Source: Bacillota bacterium (GTDB lineage Bacteria > Bacillota > Desulfotomaculia > Desulfotomaculales > Desulforudaceae). Taken from it: a DNA stretch of 64,000 nucleotides. The stretch spans positions 1 through 64,000 of the forward strand of contig JBFLXL010000004.1 in assembly GCA_040757205.1 (NCBI GenBank), given 5' to 3'. Every line of letters starts with the position of its first letter. The stretch's first letter is position 1. The notes below the pieces were generated by a model. That model made no database searches. It saw only the letters and a program-made list of their open reading frames with translations, and had not been told where the DNA came from. This document shows, one piece after another, positions 1-8,733 of this stretch. The translations under genes and the position numbers were made by a program.

Positions 1-32
1 ACTCGATCCAAGAGGTCCGGGGGCCGGGAACG

Positions 33-737
33 TCAACTGTCACGGCTCCCGGTGCCATCCACTCCCGGCAATGACGAGTGCCATTGGCACGCGTCAATCA
101 GTGACAAATAGCTCCGGCAGCAACACCAGGGCAGGATCAGGAAGCGGGTGTTGTTGGTGACGAGATGCAGGCGCTTGATGCGGGTATCCCTGTCCCAGCC
201 AATAAAGTCGTCCCTGGCGGCGCAGCTCCAGGCGGCGGAGCCGAAGAGCAGGCAGGCGAGCGGGCGTTTCTGGTTGTCAAAGACCAGGTACTTCATGTTC
301 TCGCCCACGGTACCTTTGAAACCGAGATAGTGGTACCGGCAGAGCAGGTGCTTAAAAAGATTCCAGGATGGGTGACCGGTCGCCACCACTTCCACCCGCA
401 GGGGCTGCAGGTCGGAAAGCCTGCCGGTGATGGCGGCGGTATCGTGAGGCGCCTCGGTGATCAAAATGTTCCCGCCCCATACAAAGGCCTCAGATTTACG
501 GCGGGGCAAGACGATCTGTCCCTGTTGTTCCAGTTTGAGCAAGAGATCCCGGCAGGCCATGTCCTTCATCTGGCCGGTTGGAGAGTGCCAGTTCCAGAGC
601 CGGCAGAGTTCCCTCGACAGCCTGCTTCGGCTCCATGAAGGGTTGCCGGCAATCAACCGCCTGACGGTCTGGATGTGGTCTTCAGTTATCTCGGTTACCC
701 GAAATTCAGCTTCTGCTATCATAGTTTCATGATACAT
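33..737 (-). pseudogene. DruA/DUF4338-like protein, 3' part replaced or frameshifted
   Basis: The first about 190 residues resemble the DUF4338 family, which includes DruA of the Druantia anti-phage system and many stand-alone proteins near mobile DNA. Visible family features are CRYHYLGF, GENMKYLVF, ACLLFGSAAW and NNTRFLILPW. In relatives the last motif continues with a conserved stretch (VRVxxLAS-type); here the protein switches to unrelated residues (CCCRSYLSL...) and stops about 35 residues later. Neither other frame restores the family sequence before the window edge, so I infer a recombination junction or decay near position 150. No good ribosome binding site is visible before the first ATG, and a start at MIAEAEF is equally possible. 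It is probably not functional. The family assignment is from memory of motifs, not a search. Confidence 0.55.
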
Positions 738-767
738 GATCAGCAGGGCCGAGTCCAGTATTATTTT

Positions 768-1115
768 TCAGGTGCCTGAGTAGTTACGACGCATATCCCT
801 TTCCTCCAGGATCGGCTCCATTGGGTATCTTGGCTGAACGCCGTAAGCAGCCAGGTCGGAGCATTGGTCGGCTATCGTTTTAAAGGTATGGGACAAATCC
901 GAACAGAGTTTGCGCAATTCATTTAAATCATGTATTTTGGGCGGATTTATACCGTGCAAAACAAGATACCCCTTAAGGTATTTTTCGGCGGATTGCTGGC
1001 AGTGATAGCAGATAATTTCCACAGGGACGGGACGCATATTGAGTAAGTACTCGGCGCTGCTTAAATCCATTTCCGCAAGCCTTTGCCATTCTCGCGCGCG
1101 AGTGCGGTTATCCAT
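768..1115 (-). CDS. HEPN-domain protein of an MNT/HEPN pair, possibly C-terminally clipped
   Basis: This is a small alpha-helical HEPN protein, the usual toxin partner of an MNT nucleotidyltransferase. Visible family features are the N-terminal AREWQRLAEMDLSSAEYLL helix, the ICYHCQQSAEKYLKGYL helix and the HDLNELRKLC segment, all typical of HEPN proteins paired with minimal nucleotidyltransferases. The start overlaps the end of the MNT gene by 8 bases, so the two are translationally coupled. At 115 residues it ends right after the RYPMEP...ERDMRRNY region, where relatives usually have one more helix. The truncated DruA-like gene begins just downstream, so the last helix may have been lost at a junction. 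Whether the protein is still active is unclear. Confidence 0.75.
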   Translation of the reverse strand: MDNRTRAREWQRLAEMDLSSAEYLLNMRPVPVEIICYHCQQSAEKYLKGYLVLHGINPPKIHDLNELRKLCSDLSHTFKTIADQCSDLAAYGVQPRYPMEPILEERDMRRNYSGT

Positions 1116-1431
1116 ACAGCATCATGCCCTCTTGGACTATCTGCCGTTCAATGGTGGGAGTGGATTTGCGTTGGTCAAAATTGTTTTTTTTGCTGACGAT
1201 CACATCTACAGGCATTGTTTTTTTATCCCGTATCGCTCTGTGGATCAACCTCATCGCGTCAATTTCCCGAAGATCGGTATTCTCCGACATCACCACATAA
1301 ATATCCAGGTCTGAATCAGCGTGTGGCGTACCGTTTGCGTAGGAGCCGAACAGGAATATCTGCTCCACGGGAATGATGCTCACGATGACGTCTTTAAGGA
1401 TATTCAACTCATCCCGGATTCGTTTTTCCAT
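1108..1431 (-). CDS. MNT-type nucleotidyltransferase (antitoxin partner of HEPN)
   Basis: This is a minimal nucleotidyltransferase of the polymerase-beta fold, about 107 residues. The signature is FLFGSYANGTPHADSDLDIY at about residues 26-45: the GS motif followed by the two metal-binding aspartates (DLD), with a third acidic residue in PVDVIV near residue 75. Known members of such pairs modify the partner HEPN toxin by AMP or polyAMP transfer. A ribosome binding site (GGAGG) lies 8 bases before the ATG. The gene overlaps the HEPN gene downstream. Its upstream region runs straight into the end of the Tn7-like element, so its native promoter may have been altered. Confidence 0.82.
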   Translation of the reverse strand: MEKRIRDELNILKDVIVSIIPVEQIFLFGSYANGTPHADSDLDIYVVMSENTDLREIDAMRLIHRAIRDKKTMPVDVIVSKKNNFDQRKSTPTIERQIVQEGMMLYG

Positions 1432-1501
1432 GTCGGCGACCTCCGTCTATTTCCAGCATATCCTGATAGTTTCATTATTACCACCTATCGTGGATACGAT
1501 G

Positions 1502-1507
1502 ATTATA
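1502..1507 (-). promoter_or_regulatory. Perfect -10 box (TATAAT) before the MNT gene, at the transposon junction
   Basis: A perfect TATAAT lies about 70 bases before the MNT start and only 5 bases outside the transposon end. A -35 at 17-base spacing would fall inside the transposon terminal repeat (CTTTAT, a poor match). The original -35 may therefore have been displaced by the insertion. Low confidence that it is used. Confidence 0.3.
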
Positions 1508-1512
1508 CCACA

Positions 1513-1656
1513 TGTCTACGTAAAATAAAGTTGTAGACTGGCCACTCAGGAGTTACAAGGTCTCCGGTAATCCATAGTATGTTGCCTCGGAAATTAAAGT
1601 TGTATACTGGTGAGCCAGGGCACCCAAGGTTTTGTGAAAATAAAGTTGTATACTGG
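1513..1656 (+). repeat. Transposon left end with three spaced TnsB-type binding sites
   Basis: Three copies of a 20-base site (AAAATAAAGTTGTAGACTGG and close variants with TATACTGG) lie at 1522-1541, 1591-1610 and 1637-1656. The outermost copy is preceded by the terminal TGTCTACGT. Three separated sites at the end far from the tns genes is the Tn7 left-end layout. That TnsB binds them is inference from the match to the right end. Confidence 0.9.
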
Positions 1657-1779
1657 ACCAGTAGCATCCCTATTTCCCGGGCTGAATCAGCTTCCACCCT
1701 CATCAACCGTGTCTTCTGATGCACCTTGATATGAGAAGGTCTTCTTCCAGAGCTACCCCCTGCGACATCAATCAAAAAG

Positions 1780-2037
1780 CTATTTCCCGTTTGCCAGTTG
1801 CTGTATCTTATGCCGTAGATCCTCAGGAATAGTTAAGTCAACGGTTGGACTTGCAGCAAGAATGATTTTCGCCGCAGCGGACCACCCTCGACCAGTAGAT
1901 TCGCAAGCTTCACGGATGGTACCGACGTAAATGTTAGGGGCATGAAGCAGGAAACGCTTTTCGCACAAGCGTAGCCAATCTCTGCGCACGAGAATATCAA
2001 AACCGATTGGTTTCCGGGTCCGACTAAGCGCTTTCAT
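1780..2037 (-). CDS. Small hypothetical protein, last gene of the transposon cargo
   Basis: This 85-residue basic protein has no family I recognise. It starts 33 bases after the subtilisin gene, on the same strand, so it is probably the last gene of the cargo operon; a GGGGAG lies about 11 bases before its ATG, a rather long spacing. The sequence has no signal peptide or membrane segment. The C-terminal half contains a short region (SAAAKIILAASPTVDLTIPEDL) that could be helix-turn-strand. Between it and the element's left end only TnsB-type sites are seen. It could be a small accessory factor of the adjacent protease/ATPase pair or an immunity-type protein; neither is shown by the sequence. 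Confidence 0.55.
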   Translation of the reverse strand: MKALSRTRKPIGFDILVRRDWLRLCEKRFLLHAPNIYVGTIREACESTGRGWSAAAKIILAASPTVDLTIPEDLRHKIQQLANGK

Positions 2038-2070
2038 ACCGGTGGTACTCCCCTGTCCATAATCAACTCC

Positions 2071-4833
2071 TTATGAATGAGGCCAATATATACGGATACG
2101 TTGTTCTACCCTTTGCCGCACTGTTTGATATAAACGGATTTGAGCGTCAGAATGCTCAAGGGACACGGCAATCGCATACCTTTGATTACCGGTTTCATTG
2201 CCAGCAAATCTTGAATTACAACCAACAAGGAGGTGCCAAATAACTGAACCATTAGGATCTGGGCGATAATTGAAGGGACGCCGACTTTGACTTTTGTAAA
2301 CCGCACATTGCACCGTTGACCACTCTAATGACGTATACGGAGGTCTGGCGTTTACCACATTGGACTGTGAAATCCTGGGTTGGGTGCCCACTCCTCGGGC
2401 AAGAGACATTGCATTACGTATTTCATCCGCCGTCAGGCCACGATAGATTTGAAACCACATAGTGTTGGCCAAATAGTCCTTGCGTGTGCCACGGATAGGG
2501 GGATCATAGGCCAGCGTGACCCTCACCGACCTGCGACCGGAACGGGTAACAAACTCATCCGGAAGCTCTATCTCATAAAGGTGAAAATGATCCAGTGGAA
2601 TTTCATCCTCGGCAATAAGGGTTGTGCGTTGCTCCGTGGAAAAAGCGGCCCGGTTTATGTCCGGTTGACCAAAGCCAATGGTACGCAGTATCCGCTTCTC
2701 CGCCTCTGCCTCTGTATACCCTTCTCCCATCCATCGAGCAGCCTGCTCACTAACTCGCGCCGAATGCACCGCCAAACAGCGGATAAGATTGGCACTCGGC
2801 GGAGTCCCTCTCGGATTAGCACGTCTTAGTTCATCTGCGATAACCGCACAGCAGTGCGTGACGTGGGCCGCAGACACACTTGTGCCACAGGCGACACTCA
2901 GCAATCGCGTTCCCTGGTAGTCAAACCGGAGGGAAGGTTCGCCAAGTAAAGGATCCTGTTTTCTCCAGTTCGTCCCAGCAATCAGTGAAGAGTTTCCCCC
3001 AAAAGCGGTCAGCTCAGGCTTGATCCCTCTACTGACACCCATACCACTCTCACTGAGAGTACCGCTTCGTGTAAACGGCGACGGGCAACCGGCAGGTGAA
3101 CCGACCAGAGGAGGGCGATGTGCAGGTTTGGTAGTCGCTTGGAAAGATGTTTCCCCACGCGCCACAGAACCTACCGTCAGGGATAGTGCAGCAGTTGCCG
3201 GATCTATCAACGCATGCTCATCAGTTAAAAGTTGTTCCCGGACCGCTTCTTGGAAGCTTGCCGACGTGCTGGCTACCGGTATGGCCGGCGAACCCACGTT
3301 GCCACTTGAAACCACGATGACAATATCCAGTTCTCGGGCCAGTTCGTCCAACATTTGCGCCCAGGGCAGTTGCCGGCCACCCCGGTATTGCCTGAACTGG
3401 TGACCGAAAGAAATATTGAAAACGCGACAGGAGTATTCGCGCACAAAAGCAGTGATTGCTTCCCTAACCTGCGTCTCAACCCTCTTCTCGTCCCCAAAAC
3501 CTACCTGGTCATTTTCCAGCCGCCGCATAACCTTTGCACTGAGTAATCGGACGCGGGGCAACCACGAATTTCGGCGCAGGCAATCCACAATGTCACCATA
3601 TACGACTATTCCGGCCATATGAGTCCCGTGCCCCACCTTATCCACCGGTGTATTTTCGCCCGAATCAAAGTCACGTTCATCCACCACAACACCGGAAAGA
3701 AGAGGATGCCCAGCCACAATACCGGAATCAACCACACACGCTAAAGGCCCGTCATCCGGCAGCACCGGAACATCCGACGGAAGCTCGATAGGATCAAAAA
3801 TGCTGAATTCCGGGACAAGCCCTTGCGGTGGAAGATCTACCAATGCAACCCGATCATAGTTGAGCAACGCTTCAAGCGTCTGATTCGTTCCCTGCACCCG
3901 CGCCAACAGCAAAGTATCAGCGACCGAAGTTGGTGGATCGGTAACCCGGCCACCTGCCCTTTCAACCACTTCCCGGAATTGTCCTATAGCCCTAGCAACA
4001 AGAGCTCTTCCTGGATGCCAAAGATCAACATCAAAATAGTAAAGCCCATCGGCATCGGTAAGTTCCTGGGTTTGCAGACGAATCCCGCGTCTGTCATTTG
4101 GACCTAAACTCCTCGCTCCGATCATGGAATCGAAGAGTTCACGACGCTGGTTGGCCGTCAACCTGTCCCGTTCCAACCTTGAAGCTTGATAACTCCTTAG
4201 TTCATCTTGGAATCTACTGTTCGCTTCCCGATCTTCAAATTGCACCAATAGGTTATGTAAGGTACGAAACGACTTTTTGCTCGGTTTTTGTGATGTTATC
4301 CCATACCGCAGGTTCTGTGCCTGTTGTTCATTGGACATAAACTGAATGGCTGCATCCCGCTCTGCAAAACATACTTCCAAGCGGATTGGATCAATACTTC
4401 CGCCGGAGGCCCTTTGCCGCTCTATAGACAGAATGCCCATACTATCCTGATCGACACGTTCAACAAAGGATTCCAGATGGTCAGGCGTTTCAAAGCGGAG
4501 CAGCAGTGCATAGTACGGAGGGGATACAGATTCTTTCCGTTGTTGTTCTTCAATCAATTGAACGCCAAGTCTTTCAAGGTGTTCCCGCCCGCTGATCTCC
4601 AAAAACGCCAACTCCAGCACAAGTAGGGTGGCCGGATCCACCCCGCTGATCCGCCTTCCCGCCTCATTAGTTTGGAAAGCTTCCTGAACTTGCTGATGAA
4701 GAACACGGCCGTGTTCCGCGACGTCGCGACGCAAGGGGGGGCGCGCCATACTTGGGGGTCCGGAACGTCTAACCGCAGCATCCGGTAAACGCCGCCAACG
4801 AATGTGATGATAATGTCCATCCGGTATCGGCAA
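2071..4833 (-). CDS. ietS: Subtilisin-like S8 serine protease, IetS-like
   Basis: This is a 920-residue cytoplasmic-type subtilase with no signal peptide. The catalytic triad is complete: Asp369 in ACVVDSGI, His402 in GHGTHMAG and Ser652 in CGTSVSAAH, with oxyanion Asn512 in VVSSGN. About 350 residues precede the protease domain, and a beta-rich tail of about 200 residues follows it. It starts with TTG, preceded by GGGGGAG, three bases after the stop of the AAA ATPase gene. The pair of AAA ATPase and S8 protease matches IetAS, known for plasmid maintenance in Agrobacterium and later reported as an anti-phage module. I infer that the ATPase controls or feeds the protease during infection. The gene name rests on domain order, length and pairing. 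Confidence 0.82.
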   Translation of the reverse strand: MPIPDGHYHHIRWRRLPDAAVRRSGPPSMARPPLRRDVAEHGRVLHQQVQEAFQTNEAGRRISGVDPATLLVLELAFLEISGREHLERLGVQLIEEQQRKESVSPPYYALLLRFETPDHLESFVERVDQDSMGILSIERQRASGGSIDPIRLEVCFAERDAAIQFMSNEQQAQNLRYGITSQKPSKKSFRTLHNLLVQFEDREANSRFQDELRSYQASRLERDRLTANQRRELFDSMIGARSLGPNDRRGIRLQTQELTDADGLYYFDVDLWHPGRALVARAIGQFREVVERAGGRVTDPPTSVADTLLLARVQGTNQTLEALLNYDRVALVDLPPQGLVPEFSIFDPIELPSDVPVLPDDGPLACVVDSGIVAGHPLLSGVVVDERDFDSGENTPVDKVGHGTHMAGIVVYGDIVDCLRRNSWLPRVRLLSAKVMRRLENDQVGFGDEKRVETQVREAITAFVREYSCRVFNISFGHQFRQYRGGRQLPWAQMLDELARELDIVIVVSSGNVGSPAIPVASTSASFQEAVREQLLTDEHALIDPATAALSLTVGSVARGETSFQATTKPAHRPPLVGSPAGCPSPFTRSGTLSESGMGVSRGIKPELTAFGGNSSLIAGTNWRKQDPLLGEPSLRFDYQGTRLLSVACGTSVSAAHVTHCCAVIADELRRANPRGTPPSANLIRCLAVHSARVSEQAARWMGEGYTEAEAEKRILRTIGFGQPDINRAAFSTEQRTTLIAEDEIPLDHFHLYEIELPDEFVTRSGRRSVRVTLAYDPPIRGTRKDYLANTMWFQIYRGLTADEIRNAMSLARGVGTQPRISQSNVVNARPPYTSLEWSTVQCAVYKSQSRRPFNYRPDPNGSVIWHLLVGCNSRFAGNETGNQRYAIAVSLEHSDAQIRLYQTVRQRVEQRIRIYWPHS

Positions 4834-4836
4834 AAC

Positions 4837-5871
4837 CTACTCCCCCTTGTCCACCTTCGGTGGCCCGGATGCTCGACTCTTCAACAGAACCCGCTGTCGC
4901 CGTTCTTGCTTGGCGATCGCTCGTTCAAGGTCCTGACGGGTAAAACCGCTCACTCCTTTGAGAGCGGCATCTCTTAATACATCCATACATACTCGCTCAA
5001 TCTCGGCGTGGCTCATACCCTCCAGTTTAGACACAATTGAGCGCATCGAAAACCGGGGCTTGGGCTGAGATGCCAACTTCTTATCAAGCAAGCTTTCAAT
5101 CTCTGATAAATTGGGTTTTTCGAAACGAATGATTTCGTCAAAACGGCGCCATAATGCCGGATCCAATGATTGTTCAAAGTTGGTAGCAGCAATCAAGAGG
5201 GATCTTCCTGTAAATTGATCAAGTAGCTGCAAAAAGGAATTGACCACCCGCTTCAGCTCACCATGTTCTGTGACATCATCCCGGGACCTGCCTATCGCAT
5301 CGAACTCGTCAAAAAGAACAACCCATAATCCTCGACTGGCATAATCAAACACCTTTCTCAAGTTGGCGGCAGTTTCACCCAGCAAACTGGAAACAACGGA
5401 ATCAAACCGTACATAAAGCAATGGAAGCCCGAGTTCACCCGCCAGTGCTTCTGCAGTTGCCGTCTTTCCACAACCAGGTGGACCACAAAAGAGCACCTTA
5501 TTGCCTGGTTTGAGTCCGTTGGCTTCAAGCACTTCCCATTGTCGGAACTCATTCATAATGTCCTTCAAGATTTGGTGTTGATCCTCAGTTAAAACAAGAT
5601 CTTTAATATACCTGTCGGTCCACCTTACCTCAAGCAAGGGAAATCCGCGATCCGAATCCTTTGGTAACGGCTCGAAATTCAGGGATACATCAATCCCTAA
5701 TGGTGTCTTGCCATTTTCGAGGATACGGGTCAGCTCGTTTGCCAGAACAAGATGGGATTTTTTTCGTTCCTCTTCAATGATTTCCCTGGCGGCATCTATG
5801 AACAGCTGCCGGTCCGCGATCTTGTAGCCCCGAAAGAGTTTTTTCAGCAAATCGGCTCTAGCCATATTCAT
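4837..5871 (-). CDS. ietA: AAA+ ATPase, IetA-like, partner of the S8 protease
   Basis: This is a single-domain AAA+ ATPase of 344 residues. Walker A is GPPGCGKTA at residues 130-138, Walker B is VVLFDEFDA at about 184-192, a sensor-1 IAATN follows, and an arginine-finger-like RRFDE lies in the C-terminal third. I chose the ATG that gives MNMARADLL because GGGGAAAGGAAA lies directly before it; a longer reading frame upstream has no ribosome binding site. About 150 bases separate it from the helicase gene, so the protease pair may have its own promoter and be a separate defence module from the methyltransferase operon. It is coupled to the protease gene with a 3-base gap. Confidence 0.84.
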   Translation of the reverse strand: MNMARADLLKKLFRGYKIADRQLFIDAAREIIEEERKKSHLVLANELTRILENGKTPLGIDVSLNFEPLPKDSDRGFPLLEVRWTDRYIKDLVLTEDQHQILKDIMNEFRQWEVLEANGLKPGNKVLFCGPPGCGKTATAEALAGELGLPLLYVRFDSVVSSLLGETAANLRKVFDYASRGLWVVLFDEFDAIGRSRDDVTEHGELKRVVNSFLQLLDQFTGRSLLIAATNFEQSLDPALWRRFDEIIRFEKPNLSEIESLLDKKLASQPKPRFSMRSIVSKLEGMSHAEIERVCMDVLRDAALKGVSGFTRQDLERAIAKQERRQRVLLKSRASGPPKVDKGE

Positions 5872-6024
5872 TTTCCTTTCCCCAGAACCTGCGTGATATC
5901 TTTTGATGTAACTTACTATTCTTGCACCGCGAACGTTGAAACAGATACATCTCGCGATTCTTCTCAAGAACATTCCTACCAGGACAGTCGCCCACTTCTG
6001 TTGTTCAGCCCGATGGACTTCACT

Positions 6025-8715
6025 CTACCAGCCCTGCATCAGGTGGCGACGCCGGTCGGCGGCATCCAACACCGTGGCGCACGACTCCCAGGGAACCTTC
6101 TGGAGTTGATGATATTTCAGTTCGAAGGGGTGTTGTTGTACCACGGCGTCGATGGTCTGCCGGGCCTTTTCAATCCGGCCCAGGGCGATATTAATCCAGA
6201 CATCCTCAAGAACATCAGGGATCTGGCCGAACAGATTATAGATTTGCTCCAGCCGCTCGGAAAGCAACTCGTGTACCCGGTCCTCCACCGACCCTCTGTA
6301 GCGCATATTGTAAATGTAAACGGTGTCTCGGATCTGACCGATACGCAATATGCGACCCTTACGCTGTTCCAATCGTGTCGGGTTCCAAGGCAAGTCGAGG
6401 TTGATCAGCGTCCCCAGGCGCTGAAGATTGAGCCCCTCGCTGGCCGCGTCGGTGCCGAGAAGTAGCTTGATTTCACCATACGCCACCAGCTTTTTTAACT
6501 CATCTCGACCAACCCGGCTGAATCCCCCGCCAACCATAATCCCTGACCGTTGTGCCCCGGCATAGATGCCGATTTTTTGTTCCGGTAGTTCCCTGGAGAG
6601 GTTCTGCGCCAGCCACCAAATCGAGTCGTAGTACTGTGAGAATATGATGCAGCCCAGATCCAGCCAGCCGCGAACCAGGAGACAATCCAGAACCACGCTG
6701 TATTTCGGATCCCGTTCTCGGTTGGCCTCCAAAGCGTGTACAAGATCCTGCAGTTTACCCCGCTCGGCAGGCGTCAGGTTTTTTAATTGCGATTGGTTGC
6801 CATCATCCTCGGTATCTTCATCTTCTTCGGAAATATCCTGCCCGTCACCCAACAGTTTTTCGGCTGTGTTTTTGCCGGCGTAAATGGTACTACCAATACG
6901 CCTCAGGAGTAGGGTCTTGAGAAAACCCGCCGCCCGCATCCGGTCACTAAGCAGTTGACAGAACGCTTCCGCCAAATTGTAAGCGTCCTGAAGGTAAGGC
7001 GGGAGACCAACGGCCTCACTATCACTTTCACCAAAAAGCTCCACCTTTATCGGTTTTAAATATGGTTCGTTCGTTTCGGGATCAATGGTGTTCTCCAGAT
7101 ATCCCCTGGTACGGCGGACGATGTGCCGGATAAAAGGATTATGATTCTGCATAAAGTGTCGTGATAATCTTCTTATCCGGTCGCGTTCCGGCTCACCCAT
7201 TTCAAACCAGATATCTCCCGGTATGACCGTTTGATCGTCAGTCATTCGTAACAAGCGGCGGAGCAGTTCAAAATCTCGCCCTTCCGAGCGTGGCGGAAAA
7301 GGATTTCTGATCCACGCCCAGATTTCACGCTCACTATCATTATCCGACAACGCGCGCTTGCCCATTATCACGTCCAAAGCTTCTCCGGCGTGCCGCCAAC
7401 GGCTGAACTCACTACCCAACACTGCGTCATTCCCTTTGGCCAAAACATCAAGAAAATCCCAGGCCTCTACGGGATTGATCTGCACTGGAGTAGCCGTAGC
7501 CAGGAGCAGGCTCTTGGTCCGGGGAGCAATTTCATAGAGAAAAGCCAGCAGGTTATTGGGTTCGGGCTTCTCATCTTCCCGTCCGGAACCAAGATTCTTG
7601 CGCCGGGCGCGGTGTACCTCGTCCACAATGACACATTCATAGGATAGTTTTTTGAGGTGTTCCGTTATCTCTGATTCGCGCGTAATCAAACCCTGCGAGA
7701 CGATACCTACACGTCTGGGGCACTTCCTGATACCGTCCGGTCCCGCCGCGGGATGCTCGATACCGTTTTCATCCACCCAGTGCTTCCCGGTCCACACCGC
7801 CGAAGGCATATCCAATAGACTTCTCATTTCATCTTGCCATTGCCACAACAGCGTCTTGGGCACAAGGACCAGAATAGGTTTGTGACCGTAAAGAGCCATC
7901 AACTGCGCCGACAAGGCCAACTGTAGGGTCTTGCCCAGCCCCACCATATCGGCGAGAATCAGGCGTGCCCCGTGAGGACCGCGGTGGGCGTCAAAAGCCA
8001 TTTTGACAAAGTGTTTCTGATGCTCCCACATCCCGTACTCCCGGCGGAATACGGGAGCTTCAATCACCGTTGCGGCGGGGTCCGCCTCGGACTGCCAGTC
8101 GTCCACCTTCGGAACCACCGTCCGCCGTGCCAGACGACCGATGTCCTCTACTACAAAATCGGCCAGCGGAACCGCAAAGGGGTTATCCCAAAGGGCATCG
8201 AATTCCTCCTGCACCCACTGCACAGCCTCTGAAGAGTCGTCCTCCCAGAGAATTTCGTAGTTAAGCTTCCAGGCATCATGGGTCTCGTTGGCACTGCCAA
8301 TAAAAGCGGTTTTCCGCCCGTCGACCAAGGTGATTACCCCGGCCTTGCCATGCACAAGACCGAACCGGTCACGGGGCAACACTCTGACCCGGAGTTTGCC
8401 AGACCGCAAGAACTCGAACAAGCGCGCAAAACGAGTTTTGGCCGCCGGGCCGAGTTTCTCCGGCTCCGAACCGCACCATTCCTGGCGCATAGCGTACTGC
8501 GCCGCGCGTGCCGTTTCCACATCCCGGATATGCAAGTCAGAATTGCAGATTACCCGGACAAGGCCGCTGACTGTTTCCAGCGCCTCGCCGGAGACCTCCA
8601 GCACCGAGGAGCTGAAATAGCCCGCAATACGGTCATACGCCCTGGCTCCCGAAAGGCGCTCTTTCAGGAAAGAATGGTCCAGTTTTTCCCGGCGTGACGA
8701 AAACCGCTGAATCAA
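6025..8715 (-). CDS. PLD-like nuclease fused to SNF2-type helicase, anti-phage-associated
   Basis: This 896-residue protein begins with a phospholipase D-like domain (H122 and K124 in VHGKAG, then GSANET at 140-145) and continues into a superfamily 2 SNF2-like ATPase. The helicase shows Walker A LADMVGLGKT at 254-263, DEVH at 365-368, LLATATP, and a C-terminal motif VI QRKGRILRIGQ. One HKD copy is visible, so an active nuclease would probably need a dimer. It starts at TTG after GGAGAGGGGACA, 18 bases beyond the methyltransferase gene. PLD-helicase proteins of this type accompany DUF1156 methyltransferases and DUF499 ATPases in predicted anti-phage loci. I infer that it is the restriction effector of the module. 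Confidence 0.83.
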   Translation of the reverse strand: MIQRFSSRREKLDHSFLKERLSGARAYDRIAGYFSSSVLEVSGEALETVSGLVRVICNSDLHIRDVETARAAQYAMRQEWCGSEPEKLGPAAKTRFARLFEFLRSGKLRVRVLPRDRFGLVHGKAGVITLVDGRKTAFIGSANETHDAWKLNYEILWEDDSSEAVQWVQEEFDALWDNPFAVPLADFVVEDIGRLARRTVVPKVDDWQSEADPAATVIEAPVFRREYGMWEHQKHFVKMAFDAHRGPHGARLILADMVGLGKTLQLALSAQLMALYGHKPILVLVPKTLLWQWQDEMRSLLDMPSAVWTGKHWVDENGIEHPAAGPDGIRKCPRRVGIVSQGLITRESEITEHLKKLSYECVIVDEVHRARRKNLGSGREDEKPEPNNLLAFLYEIAPRTKSLLLATATPVQINPVEAWDFLDVLAKGNDAVLGSEFSRWRHAGEALDVIMGKRALSDNDSEREIWAWIRNPFPPRSEGRDFELLRRLLRMTDDQTVIPGDIWFEMGEPERDRIRRLSRHFMQNHNPFIRHIVRRTRGYLENTIDPETNEPYLKPIKVELFGESDSEAVGLPPYLQDAYNLAEAFCQLLSDRMRAAGFLKTLLLRRIGSTIYAGKNTAEKLLGDGQDISEEDEDTEDDGNQSQLKNLTPAERGKLQDLVHALEANRERDPKYSVVLDCLLVRGWLDLGCIIFSQYYDSIWWLAQNLSRELPEQKIGIYAGAQRSGIMVGGGFSRVGRDELKKLVAYGEIKLLLGTDAASEGLNLQRLGTLINLDLPWNPTRLEQRKGRILRIGQIRDTVYIYNMRYRGSVEDRVHELLSERLEQIYNLFGQIPDVLEDVWINIALGRIEKARQTIDAVVQQHPFELKYHQLQKVPWESCATVLDAADRRRHLMQGW

Positions 8716-8733
8716 TGTCCCCTCTCCCCGTTG

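Noticed and set aside
1503-1775. A 90-codon minus-strand reading frame
   Set aside because: It runs across the transposon end and its three TnsB-type sites, so the translated YNF repeats come from binding sites, not a gene.
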